Shown here piece by piece: positions 8,719-16,598 of a stretch of DNA of 49,348 nucleotides (position 1 is its first letter; every line of letters starts with the position of its first letter). The stretch is from positions 1 through 49,348 of the forward strand of contig CANLPK010000013.1 of assembly GCA_947492885.1 (NCBI GenBank), read 5' to 3'. The position numbers and the translations under genes were made by a program. The notes beneath the pieces are model-generated. The model did no database searches. It was not told the DNA's origin and saw only the letters and a program-made list of their open reading frames with translations. Origin of the DNA: Bacteroidota bacterium. Lineage in GTDB: Bacteria; Bacteroidota; Bacteroidia; UKL13-3.

Positions 8719-8726
8719 CAAAAATA
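8719..8726 (-). promoter_or_regulatory. -7 promoter element of the CoA-binding gene
   Basis: On the minus strand this reads TATTTTTG, an exact match to TAnnTTTG, 22 bases before the ATG at 8696. No clear -33 TTG is seen at the expected distance. Confidence 0.5.
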
Positions 8727-8763
8727 AGGTTTTTGTCAGCATCGTTTTATCCTCTCTTTTAAC

Positions 8764-8771
8764 TAAATTCG
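8764..8771 (+). promoter_or_regulatory. -7 promoter element of yidC
   Basis: TAAATTCG matches TAnnTTYG, the -7 variant seen before several genes in this window. It lies 27 bases before the yidC ATG. The nearest TTG (8733-8735) is 28 bases upstream, longer than usual. Confidence 0.45.
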
Positions 8772-8798
8772 CACCCTCAAAAAAAATCTCAATTAATC

Positions 8799-10610
8799 AT
8801 GGATAAAACCGCAAGGACGGGGTTATTACTCATCGGATTACTGTTACTAGTATACTTCTTCGTAACCAATCCCTCGCGTAAAGATGTCGAAAATTATAAT
8901 ACAAAGAAAGATTCGCTAGCTTTAGTAAATCAAAAAACGGATTCATTAAATAAAATTGCACCCGAAATTGTAAAGGCTGCCGAGAGCTTAGATCATAGAA
9001 TTCAAGATTCAATAAAAGCATCTCAGCTTGGTGGTTTTGGTCAAGTGGCACAAGGAATTAATGAAAATTGCATTCTCGAGAATGACCTTCTCAAGATTAC
9101 CTTGAATAGTAAAGGAGGAAATATCCAAAGTGTTCAACTCAAGAATTTCAGACGTGCCGATGGAACCGATTTAATTTTATTAGAAAGTGGGTTTAATAAA
9201 TTCAATATTACCTTTCCTACCAAACAAGCGCAAACCATTAATACCGCTGATTTGTATTTCACCCCATCAGCTAAACAAGGAGAATCAATAACACTTACTG
9301 CTTCATTAGATGCGAATACAGCTATTGTTCAAACGTATAGTTTGAAGCCTGGTAGTTATATGGTTGGCTATGATGTGAAATTTGATGGTATGAATAATAT
9401 TATCAATTCGCAATCGCTTCAAGTGGATTGGAGTGCACGCATTCCAAAACAAGAAAAGGCACTTACTCAAGAAATGCAAGCCACAACGATATGGTATAAG
9501 CAACCTGATCAAGAAGCAGATAATATTTCTGAAAGCGAAGAGGTTACCGAGGATTTTCCATATAGTCTAAAATGGATTGGATTTAAGCAAGCATTCTTTA
9601 ATTCAACAATTATTGCTGACCAATCGTTCACCAACTCTAGAGTTGAAGTGAAGGATATAAATTTGGGTAACTATGTTAAAGAGTTAAGTACCACATCTTA
9701 TCTGCCTTATAATACCTCACAAGCCAATAATAGCTACGCTTTGAAATTTTATTTTGGTCCAAATGATTACAATGTTCTAAAGTCGGCCGACCTTGGCATG
9801 GAGAAAATGGTAAAAGTAGGATGGGGAATTTTTGGATGGGTGAATATGTTCATTACCATTCCTATTTTCGAGTTTCTAAGTAAATATATTAACAACTTCG
9901 GTATCATCATTTTATTGCTTACCTTAATTATTAAGCTGGCATTATTCCCAATGGTTTATGGCTCGTATAAATCGATGGCCAAAATGAAGGTTCTAAAACC
10001 AGATATTGATGTGCTTAATGAAAAATATAAAGAGGATCTCTCACGTCGTCAGCAAGAAACGATGAAGCTTTATAAAAAAGCAGGTGTAAGCCCACTGGGA
10101 GGGTGTTTGCCGATGTTACTGCAGCTTCCTTTCTTAATGTCAATGTTTCAATTTTTCCCTTCTTGCATTGACCTGCGTCAAAAAGGCTTTTTATGGTGCG
10201 ACGACTTATCAACCTATGACTCGATTCTGAACCTCGGTACAAATATCCCATTCTATGGCGATCACGTGAGTTTGTGGACGATTCTAATGACGCTAGTAAC
10301 CTTGGCAATGACCTTTTGGAGTAATCAATTTAGTACCCAACCTAAGGAGTACAAATGGATTGGTTATATAATGCCTGTTATTTTCCTTGGTATTTTCAAT
10401 AACTATTCGGCTGGATTCTCATACTATTCAACCATTGCTACAGCAATGACCTTAGGACAACAATTATTTGCTCGTCGATTGGTGGATGATAATAAGCTCT
10501 TGGCACAAATAGAAGAGAACAAAAAACGTCCTGAAAGTCAAACCAAGTCAAAGTTTCAGCAACGTCTTGATGAGGCGATGAAACAACAACAACAGCGCAA
10601 AAAGAAATAA
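8799..10610 (+). CDS. yidC: Membrane protein insertase YidC
   Basis: YidC inserts membrane proteins into the cytoplasmic membrane, alone or with SecYEG. The 603-residue protein has the two-part architecture of Gram-negative YidC. A first membrane segment (LLLIGLLLLVYFFVTNP, about residues 9-25) is followed by a large periplasmic beta domain (about 85-335). The conserved C-terminal insertase domain begins near residue 350, with IIILLLTLIIKLALFPM, the cytosolic coiled hairpin containing KSMAKMKVLKPDI and YKKAGVSPLGGCLPMLLQLPFL. The remaining helices include WTILMTLVTLAMTFWS. A basic tail (QQQQRKKK) ends the protein. The length is typical of Bacteroidota YidC. It is monocistronic here and converges on a histidine phosphatase. 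Confidence 0.97.
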   Translation: MDKTARTGLLLIGLLLLVYFFVTNPSRKDVENYNTKKDSLALVNQKTDSLNKIAPEIVKAAESLDHRIQDSIKASQLGGFGQVAQGINENCILENDLLKITLNSKGGNIQSVQLKNFRRADGTDLILLESGFNKFNITFPTKQAQTINTADLYFTPSAKQGESITLTASLDANTAIVQTYSLKPGSYMVGYDVKFDGMNNIINSQSLQVDWSARIPKQEKALTQEMQATTIWYKQPDQEADNISESEEVTEDFPYSLKWIGFKQAFFNSTIIADQSFTNSRVEVKDINLGNYVKELSTTSYLPYNTSQANNSYALKFYFGPNDYNVLKSADLGMEKMVKVGWGIFGWVNMFITIPIFEFLSKYINNFGIIILLLTLIIKLALFPMVYGSYKSMAKMKVLKPDIDVLNEKYKEDLSRRQQETMKLYKKAGVSPLGGCLPMLLQLPFLMSMFQFFPSCIDLRQKGFLWCDDLSTYDSILNLGTNIPFYGDHVSLWTILMTLVTLAMTFWSNQFSTQPKEYKWIGYIMPVIFLGIFNNYSAGFSYYSTIATAMTLGQQLFARRLVDDNKLLAQIEENKKRPESQTKSKFQQRLDEAMKQQQQRKKK

Positions 10611-10616
10611 CTTATT

Positions 10617-10634
10617 GCCAATTGGCTTTTTCTA
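10617..10634 (+). terminator. Weak terminator-like palindrome after yidC
   Basis: GCCAATTGGC (10617-10626) is a perfect palindrome followed at once by TTTTT, 6 bases after the yidC stop. The hairpin has only a 3-base stem if a 4-base loop is kept, so termination strength is doubtful. Confidence 0.3.
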
Positions 10635-11258
10635 AGATTCCATTCCTTCAAGATGCATTGTATTAAATGCATCTTGAAGAATGAACTTTTCTCCATCATA
10701 TTCAAATCGATATAAACAAAGATTGCTATGTAGAAAATCATCCATTTGGTGCAATGGGTGATTCAATAATAAGCAAATAAATGCCCTGAGGTAACGGCCA
10801 TGGGTGGCAATTAGGAATTGGTTACCGTTTCTTGAAGCTGCCAGGATTTTTTGAAGTGCAATTTTTTGTCTGGCCTGCATTTGCAATGGGGTTTCGGCAT
10901 TTTTATAGGCTAAGTCGAGATGTCCCTTTTGCCATTCATCGATAATATTCAAGTACCTTTCATGCATTTCTTCCGACACAGGCTGTCCTTCAAAATCGCC
11001 CCAACTTATTTCATTTAATTCAAGTATGGATTCATACGGAATCCCAATATCAATAAATCCTTGTACACTCTCTTTTGTGCGCTTTAATCCAGAAACAAAA
11101 ATCTTATCGAATTTAGTAGACTTATACGATTCAAAAAAAGCATTCGCCTGTTTTATTCCTGTTGAATTCAAGCTGCTATCTACTCCACTGCCTTGCACCA
11201 TACCCGCCTTATTATAGTCGGTTTCTCCATGTCGGATGATATAAAATATCTGTTTCAT
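10632..11258 (-). CDS. Histidine phosphatase family protein (phosphoglycerate mutase-like)
   Basis: This 208-residue protein belongs to the branch-1 histidine phosphatase superfamily. The phospho-acceptor motif RHGET lies at residues 9-13 and the second catalytic His is in IATHGRYLR near residue 150. Other family features are LNSTGIKQA, SGLKRTKES and an acidic EISWGDFEGQ. Substrates range from phosphosugars to cobalamin or nucleotide phosphates and cannot be told from sequence. I chose the ATG at 11258, which places RHGET about nine residues from the N-terminus as is usual; a TTG start 29 codons upstream would add an unrelated leader. It is divergent from the UpxY-like gene. Confidence 0.88.
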   Translation of the reverse strand: MKQIFYIIRHGETDYNKAGMVQGSGVDSSLNSTGIKQANAFFESYKSTKFDKIFVSGLKRTKESVQGFIDIGIPYESILELNEISWGDFEGQPVSEEMHERYLNIIDEWQKGHLDLAYKNAETPLQMQARQKIALQKILAASRNGNQFLIATHGRYLRAFICLLLNHPLHQMDDFLHSNLCLYRFEYDGEKFILQDAFNTMHLEGMES

Positions 11259-11318
11259 ATTATATTGCAAACTGAATCTTTGATATAATAAATATAAAAA
11301 AGGCTCAATGCATATTTG

Positions 11319-11326
11319 TAAATTTG
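11319..11326 (+). promoter_or_regulatory. -7 promoter element of the UpxY-like gene
   Basis: TAAATTTG is an exact TAnnTTTG match, 27 bases before the ATG at 11354. No clear -33 TTG lies 17-23 bases upstream. Confidence 0.5.
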
Positions 11327-11353
11327 ACCCCACAAATAAACTCATTTTAATTG

Positions 11354-11860
11354 ATGCCTGAAGATAATATCACCTATTGGTATGCTTTCTATACCTTTCC
11401 TAGAGCTGAAAAAAAAGTATCGGAAAAATTAGTAAAACATGGGATAGAGCATTATTTGCCATTAATAAAAACGCTCAAACAATGGAGTGACCGAAAAAAG
11501 ATGGTTGTTGAGCCCGTTTTCAAAAGCTATATTTTCATAAAGGTGCTTGCAGCAGACATAAAAAAAGTGCTACCTATTGATGGAGTTTTGAAAGTGATAA
11601 GTTTTGGCAATATCCCTCAAAGAATTCCTGACAACCAAATTTCATTTTTAAAGCTACTCCTTGAGTCGCCCGATGAAATAGAAATAAGTAGCACACTACA
11701 ATCAGGTGATAAGATTCGAGTAATACAAGGCCCATTAGCTGGTGCCGAAGGTTTTTTATGTGAAACTGGCTCAAAAAACTTTAAAATTAATCTTGATATC
11801 GTCGGCCACAGCATTGCAATTGCGGTGAATCCAGCCTTTCTTGAGAAGATTTTTTCCTAA
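11354..11860 (+). CDS. UpxY/NusG-like transcription antitermination factor
   Basis: This 168-residue protein is a specialised NusG paralogue of the UpxY/RfaH/LoaP kind. The N-terminal NGN domain begins with YWYAFYTFPRAEKKVSEKL and contains EHYLPLIKTLKQWSDRKK and PVFKSYIFIKV, the strand pattern of UpxY proteins. A short KOW-type region (GDKIRVIQGPLAGAEGFL) follows near residue 118. In Bacteroides such proteins bind RNA polymerase near the 5' end of capsule operons and prevent early termination. Here no capsule operon follows; the next gene is a 3.7-kb cell-surface protein gene, with a terminator-like hairpin between them. The ATG at 11354 is chosen over an adjacent TTG at 11351. Confidence 0.88.
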   Translation: MPEDNITYWYAFYTFPRAEKKVSEKLVKHGIEHYLPLIKTLKQWSDRKKMVVEPVFKSYIFIKVLAADIKKVLPIDGVLKVISFGNIPQRIPDNQISFLKLLLESPDEIEISSTLQSGDKIRVIQGPLAGAEGFLCETGSKNFKINLDIVGHSIAIAVNPAFLEKIFS

Positions 11861-11964
11861 GAATTCCAACCCTTAACTTTTATTCGCAAACTCACTTCAA
11901 ACCTTTTTACGAAAATAACGTCTATACTAATTGAACGCCATATTTATCAGAAAACCTGACGAAT

Positions 11965-11997
11965 ACTGAATTCGAGATTTATTATTTAGTTTTTTTT
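11965..11997 (+). terminator. Terminator-like hairpin between the UpxY-like gene and the PKD-repeat gene
   Basis: ACTGAAT (11965-11971) pairs with ATTTAGT (11984-11990) over 7 bases with one G-U pair in RNA, with a 12-base loop and a run of eight T (11990-11997). The stem is AU-rich, so it is a moderate intrinsic terminator at best. It could also be a pausing site or a target of the adjacent antiterminator. Confidence 0.45.
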
Positions 11998-12008
11998 GAA
12001 ATACTTCC

Positions 12009-12039
12009 TTTGTTTTATCGTTAAATAATCGGAACTTTG
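12009..12039 (+). promoter_or_regulatory. Candidate promoter of the PKD-repeat surface protein gene
   Basis: TTTG (12009-12012), a 19-base spacer and GAACTTTG (12032-12039) match the Bacteroidota -33/-7 arrangement with one mismatch in the -7 element. The leader to the ATG at 12066 would be about 20 bases. Confidence 0.45.
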
Positions 12040-12065
12040 TTAAGTTATCGCTACTAAAACACATA

Positions 12066-15000
12066 ATGGTTAAAAAGATTCTCTTCTTTTTCTTTATTCT
12101 ATTATCTGCAATCCAGCTAAATGCAACACATTTGCTCGGAGGTATCATGACGTATCGATATATTGGAAGAACAGGTCCCAACCAATCAAAAGCCATTTAT
12201 GAAATTACAATTACTGTTTATAGAGATTGCCTCAATGGACAAGCTGATTTTGATGGATTGAATACCTCGCAACCAGCGCTTGAAATGGGGGTTTACGACG
12301 AGACCTTGGCATGGGATCAAACTGTTAGCATGTTTCTTATTTCACGTACAAGAGTGAACCCTCCAAATGGCGGGGTGGATTGCAATTTTAGCGCTAATGT
12401 TTGTATTGAAGAAGGAATTTACAAAAAGCAAATTGTTGTAGATGCAGATAAGGGATATCATTTTTGGTATCAGCGCTGCTGCAGAAATGCCCAAAATAAT
12501 TTATCAGACGACTACGGGCAATCCTATTACGCTTACATCCCTCCTGCTACTCAAAATCAAGACAATTCACCTGTAATTTTAGGAGTTCCTGCCCCCTACG
12601 TTTGTGTTGGGGATACTGTTGTTTATAGTAATGCTGCAACAGATGCTGATGGCGACTCATTAGTGTATAGTTTAGCGCAGCCTTGGACGGGAGGTGATAA
12701 AACTTCTCCCAAACCCACTCCTCCAGGATTTATTAATCTACCATTACCACTTGCAGGTTATAAATCGGGGTATAATTTTAATCTCCCATTTGGTTCAGGA
12801 GGATTACTTTCCATTAATTCTCAAACGGGATTAACGACACTCCTAGCACCTATGGTTGGGCAATTTTCCTTTGCAGTGGTAGTAAAACAATATCGAAAAA
12901 TTAATGGCGTTTGGGTTTACTTGAGCGAGATTCGACGCGATTTGCAATTAATTTCGATAAACTGTACTCCCAACAAAAAACCTGTTATAGCGGTAACTGG
13001 AACCCCTGATGGAAAAGGAGGATATAATTATTCAGTAGAAGCAGGTGATAAACTTTGTTTTAATATTAAGTATCAAGATCCAGATTATAATATCAATCCA
13101 AATGTTCAAAAACAAATGAGCTTTAAGTACTTTGGAGATATTATAAATGGCACAAATGGATACAAAGGCCCATTGGCAACCATTACTAAAGTTACTTCCA
13201 ACGCTGCAATTATTGTTTATGAATTTTGTTGGCAAACTACTTGTATTCCAACAAGCCAAGTTCGTAATTATCCTTATTCATTTACTGTTACAGTTTCCGA
13301 TTCGGGATGCCCGCCAAAAGCAGTTTCTAACGATTTCAATATTATGGTTACGCCATATATATCTAATATTAGTGTGGTTGGAAACAAGGCACCATGTGAG
13401 AAATACAATTATACCTATCAAGCTTTTAGTAAAAAAGGGGTCGGTTTTAATTGGATAATTAATGGTGGTACTATTGTTTCCGGACAAGGAAAAAACATTG
13501 TTCAGGTGAAATGGAATAATCCAGGCATTGGTAGCATTACTGTGAATGATACCACTGCAGCTGGTTGTGTTGGGTTGCCAATAACAATACCGGTAACAGT
13601 TTATCGAATACCTGTAATAAATTATTCAATCGTTGGCGATTCAGTAGTATGTGAAAAGGATATCAAGAGTTATTCTTTGAGTTATACTCCTGTATCGGTT
13701 TTTAATTGGACCATTGAAGGTGGAGCACAAATTTCCGGAGGCAACACCGGTGCAATTTCAGTAAAATGGGGAGCCCCTGGTTTAGGGAGAATTAAATTGG
13801 TAGAAGTAAGCACCAATGGCTGTGGAAGTGATACCCTAATTTACAATGTTAGAATCGCAAATGCAGTGATTGATACAATTAAGGGACCTCGTTCGGTTTG
13901 CCCAAATATTACTTTTGTTGAGTATCAAACTACTTTCATTAAGGATGCCACCTATGAATGGTTTGTAACTGGTGGATACCAATCGTCAGGAAGTAATTTC
14001 AATAAAATTACAATTAACTGGGGGGATGTAGGCACTGGAACAATAAAGGTTGTTGCCACCAGTAAAGAAGGTTGTGTAAGCGATACGATGTATACATCTG
14101 TAATTATCAACCATGTTATACAAGGATTTACCCCAATTGGTGATAGCGTTGTTTGTGAATTTGAGCAAAACAAGACTTATGAAGTTGTATATACACGTAG
14201 GTCGTTATATACATGGTTTGTTACTGGGGGCACTAATTTGAATCAAGGAACAACTGCTCCGAAAATTACAGTCGACTGGGGGGCTGCTGGACTTGGCACG
14301 GTAACTTGTATTGAAACAAGTTTTGATAGTATTAATAATCTTCCTTGCAATGGATTACCTGCTACTTTGAATGTGAGAATTAGCCCAATTCCTAAAGCTG
14401 ATCATATCATTGGTGATAAATTTGTTTGCCAAGCAACAGACACTACCTTTTATAGCCTGAATGGCTATCCTAAATCAACATATCGTTGGTGGTTAGATAA
14501 CGACACATCGAATATCATTGGCCAGGGATCGAACAGAGTGAAATTTATCTGGAGCCTGCCAGGTGTTTATCAATTATCCGTACTTGAAACATCTAAAGAT
14601 AGCTGTATTGGAAACCGAATTGATACCTTCATCACAGTTCATCCTAAGCCTACAACATCTAAAATTAAAGGCGATCCGATTGTTTGTTTCCCAAATAATC
14701 TTGGAAAAACGTATCAAGTAAATGGGTATGCCAATTCTACTTATCTCTGGTCGGCAACGAATGGCACCATCGTAAGTGGCAACAATACTAATACTGTGAT
14801 TGTTGATTGGGACGACAATCATAATTGCATTCTTCAAGTGGTAGAAGTATCTGAATTTGGTTGCGTTGGCGACACACAATACCTGAATGTATTTGTTGAC
14901 CATCCTGTAATTGTGGTAAAATCGGTTGGTGATTTATATACAAATGAAACGAGTGTGATTTTACAATGGAAACTTTTAAATGCCCCTCGATATAATAGTA

Positions 15001-15731
15001 ATTTTGAGATATGGAAACGGACAGCTTTTTCTAATAATGCTTTTGTTTATGTGGATAGCGTTTCTAAAAACGATTCTGTATTTATTCATAAGTATCAAAA
15101 CACGAATCAAACGGCCTTTGAATATAATGTTCGAATAAAAAACTTATGCGGCGACAATATTACTGCTCCGTATCATCGTAACATACTTCTCTCTGGAACA
15201 AAAGCCAATGACGACAATTATGCGGTTGTTTTAAATTGGAATAACTATTATGGTTGGAATAGTGTAAAACATTATCAACTCTATCGAAAATTAGGCGATC
15301 ATGGCAGCTACGAACTGTATGATTTATATAGCGATACGAGTGCTTCTTATAAAAATGGATTCGACAGTTACTATCAATGCTATCGAATACGTGCCATTGA
15401 GAATATTGGTGGCTATGACCAAGAAAGCTGGAGTAACGAAATTTGTTTTGGATTTGACCCACTCGTATGGATTCCAAATGCTTTTACTCCCGATGGAAAT
15501 GGACTAAACGATTCATATGATATATTCACCGCTTCTATAAAGGAGTTTCATATTCAAATTTATGATCGATGGGGTGAAAAACTATTCGAAAGTGATGACC
15601 CAAAAGTAAGTTGGGATGGGACATTCAAGGGTAAAACCAGCCAAATGGACGCCTATGTTTACATGATTGAATATAAAGGATTCGATAATAAACGAGTAAT
15701 AAGAAACGGGACCGTTACCCTACTTCGCTAG
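12066..15731 (+). CDS. Secreted multi-repeat protein with PKD-like domains and T9SS type B (CHU_C) sorting domain
   Basis: This 1221-residue protein is a probable T9SS cargo. It has a Sec signal peptide (FFFFILLSAIQLNA) and then THLLGGIMTYRYIG, an N-terminal module common in Bacteroidota surface proteins. From about residue 437 six PKD-like repeats of 84-91 residues start near 437, 521, 605, 689, 780 and 865. Each opens with a G-x-x-x-x-C pattern (for example GDSVVCE), contains a Trp flanked by hydrophobic residues, then G, a VKW-like strand and G-x-G. A less repetitive region with fibronectin-like features covers about 950-1130. The C-terminal ~87 residues (WIPNAFTPDGNGLND onward, with IYDRWGEKLFES and SWDGTFKG) are the gliding-motility-associated C-terminal domain used by T9SS type B substrates. 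The likely site is the cell surface, with an adhesive or matrix role inferred. Confidence 0.9.
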   Translation: MVKKILFFFFILLSAIQLNATHLLGGIMTYRYIGRTGPNQSKAIYEITITVYRDCLNGQADFDGLNTSQPALEMGVYDETLAWDQTVSMFLISRTRVNPPNGGVDCNFSANVCIEEGIYKKQIVVDADKGYHFWYQRCCRNAQNNLSDDYGQSYYAYIPPATQNQDNSPVILGVPAPYVCVGDTVVYSNAATDADGDSLVYSLAQPWTGGDKTSPKPTPPGFINLPLPLAGYKSGYNFNLPFGSGGLLSINSQTGLTTLLAPMVGQFSFAVVVKQYRKINGVWVYLSEIRRDLQLISINCTPNKKPVIAVTGTPDGKGGYNYSVEAGDKLCFNIKYQDPDYNINPNVQKQMSFKYFGDIINGTNGYKGPLATITKVTSNAAIIVYEFCWQTTCIPTSQVRNYPYSFTVTVSDSGCPPKAVSNDFNIMVTPYISNISVVGNKAPCEKYNYTYQAFSKKGVGFNWIINGGTIVSGQGKNIVQVKWNNPGIGSITVNDTTAAGCVGLPITIPVTVYRIPVINYSIVGDSVVCEKDIKSYSLSYTPVSVFNWTIEGGAQISGGNTGAISVKWGAPGLGRIKLVEVSTNGCGSDTLIYNVRIANAVIDTIKGPRSVCPNITFVEYQTTFIKDATYEWFVTGGYQSSGSNFNKITINWGDVGTGTIKVVATSKEGCVSDTMYTSVIINHVIQGFTPIGDSVVCEFEQNKTYEVVYTRRSLYTWFVTGGTNLNQGTTAPKITVDWGAAGLGTVTCIETSFDSINNLPCNGLPATLNVRISPIPKADHIIGDKFVCQATDTTFYSLNGYPKSTYRWWLDNDTSNIIGQGSNRVKFIWSLPGVYQLSVLETSKDSCIGNRIDTFITVHPKPTTSKIKGDPIVCFPNNLGKTYQVNGYANSTYLWSATNGTIVSGNNTNTVIVDWDDNHNCILQVVEVSEFGCVGDTQYLNVFVDHPVIVVKSVGDLYTNETSVILQWKLLNAPRYNSNFEIWKRTAFSNNAFVYVDSVSKNDSVFIHKYQNTNQTAFEYNVRIKNLCGDNITAPYHRNILLSGTKANDDNYAVVLNWNNYYGWNSVKHYQLYRKLGDHGSYELYDLYSDTSASYKNGFDSYYQCYRIRAIENIGGYDQESWSNEICFGFDPLVWIPNAFTPDGNGLNDSYDIFTASIKEFHIQIYDRWGEKLFESDDPKVSWDGTFKGKTSQMDAYVYMIEYKGFDNKRVIRNGTVTLLR

Positions 15732-15737
15732 TTGACA

Positions 15738-15763
15738 AAAAATCATTCATTCTGGTGATTTTT
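15738..15763 (+). terminator. AT-rich terminator-like hairpin after the PKD-repeat gene
   Basis: AAAAATCA (15738-15745) and TGATTTTT (15756-15763) are perfect 8-base arms around a 10-base loop, starting 6 bases after the stop. The U-rich 3' arm could act as the U-tract. The stem is weak because it has a single G-C pair. Confidence 0.45.
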
Positions 15764-15789
15764 CAATTCATTATTTTCATACTCGAACG

Positions 15790-15797
15790 TATATTTG
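15790..15797 (+). promoter_or_regulatory. -7 element abutting the DUF2797 start codon
   Basis: TATATTTG is an exact TAnnTTTG match ending 4 bases before the ATG at 15802, so transcription would begin at or just around the start codon. It suggests a leaderless mRNA, or alternatively initiation at the second Met (15829). Confidence 0.4.
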
Positions 15798-15801
15798 CGG
15801 G

Positions 15802-16596
15802 ATGGAGGTTACAGGCAATATAGAGAAGATGGAAACCCAATTATCAAAAGAAGTTTTGTATTGGTTGCCATTGAATGACGAACGAGTGCTAATGAATGAA
15901 TACATTGGCGAAGTTATTTCACTTACCTACCTAAATCAAATAAACTGCATCATTTGCGGTAGAGCAACGGCTAAATCATTCGCACAAGGTCTCTGCTTTC
16001 CCTGCTTCTCAAAAAGTCCTGAAAATGCCGAATGTATTATAAGACCTGAATTGTGCAGAGGGCATTTGGGTGAAGGAAGAGATCCTGCATGGGAACTTGA
16101 ACACCATGTAAAACCGCACTATGTATATTTAGCAGCAAGTAGCGACATCAAAGTAGGTGTCACGCGTGATTCCCAAATACCTACCCGATGGATTGATCAA
16201 GGAGCCGATGCTGCAATAATTTTCGCTAAAACACCCAATAGGTATTTAGCAGGAATGATTGAAGTGGCAATGAAAGAACATCTTACTGATAAAACTGATT
16301 GGCGGAAAATGTTACGTGGTGAAAAAACATCAAAAGATATTATTTCAATAAAAGAACAACTTCAACAATTTGTCCCAATTGAGATGCAGGAATACTATAT
16401 ACCTGATAATTCAATAACCAATATCAACTACCCTTTGGAAGCCTACCCAGAGAAAGTTACAAGTACTAATTTTGAAAAGTCACCACAAATTGGCGGTGTA
16501 TTACAAGGTATCAAAGGGCAATACCTGATATTTGCCGACAATACTGTACTGAATGTAAGAGCACAGAGTGGCTATAAAATCACCTTAGAAGCATAA
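15802..16596 (+). CDS. DUF2797 family zinc-binding protein
   Basis: The 264-residue protein matches the DUF2797 family, which has no proven function. A metal site is likely: Cys49-x2-Cys52 and Cys65-x2-Cys68, followed by Cys78, Cys85, His88 and a His pair at 101-102. The segment at about 106-122 (HYVYLAASSDIKVGVTR), followed by a conserved Arg-Trp, resembles the start of a GIY-YIG nuclease fold; this is my inference. The start at 15802 fits the family-like N-terminus (VTGNIEKM), although a Met at 15829 is an alternative. The gene is 2 bases upstream of a GT9 glycosyltransferase and co-transcribed with it, but the two functions have no obvious link. Confidence 0.82.
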   Translation: MEVTGNIEKMETQLSKEVLYWLPLNDERVLMNEYIGEVISLTYLNQINCIICGRATAKSFAQGLCFPCFSKSPENAECIIRPELCRGHLGEGRDPAWELEHHVKPHYVYLAASSDIKVGVTRDSQIPTRWIDQGADAAIIFAKTPNRYLAGMIEVAMKEHLTDKTDWRKMLRGEKTSKDIISIKEQLQQFVPIEMQEYYIPDNSITNINYPLEAYPEKVTSTNFEKSPQIGGVLQGIKGQYLIFADNTVLNVRAQSGYKITLEA

Positions 16597-16598
16597 CT

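Noticed and set aside
13147-13458. A 103-codon alternative frame inside the PKD-repeat gene.
   Set aside because: It lies wholly within a long gene with clear repeat domains and has no start signal.
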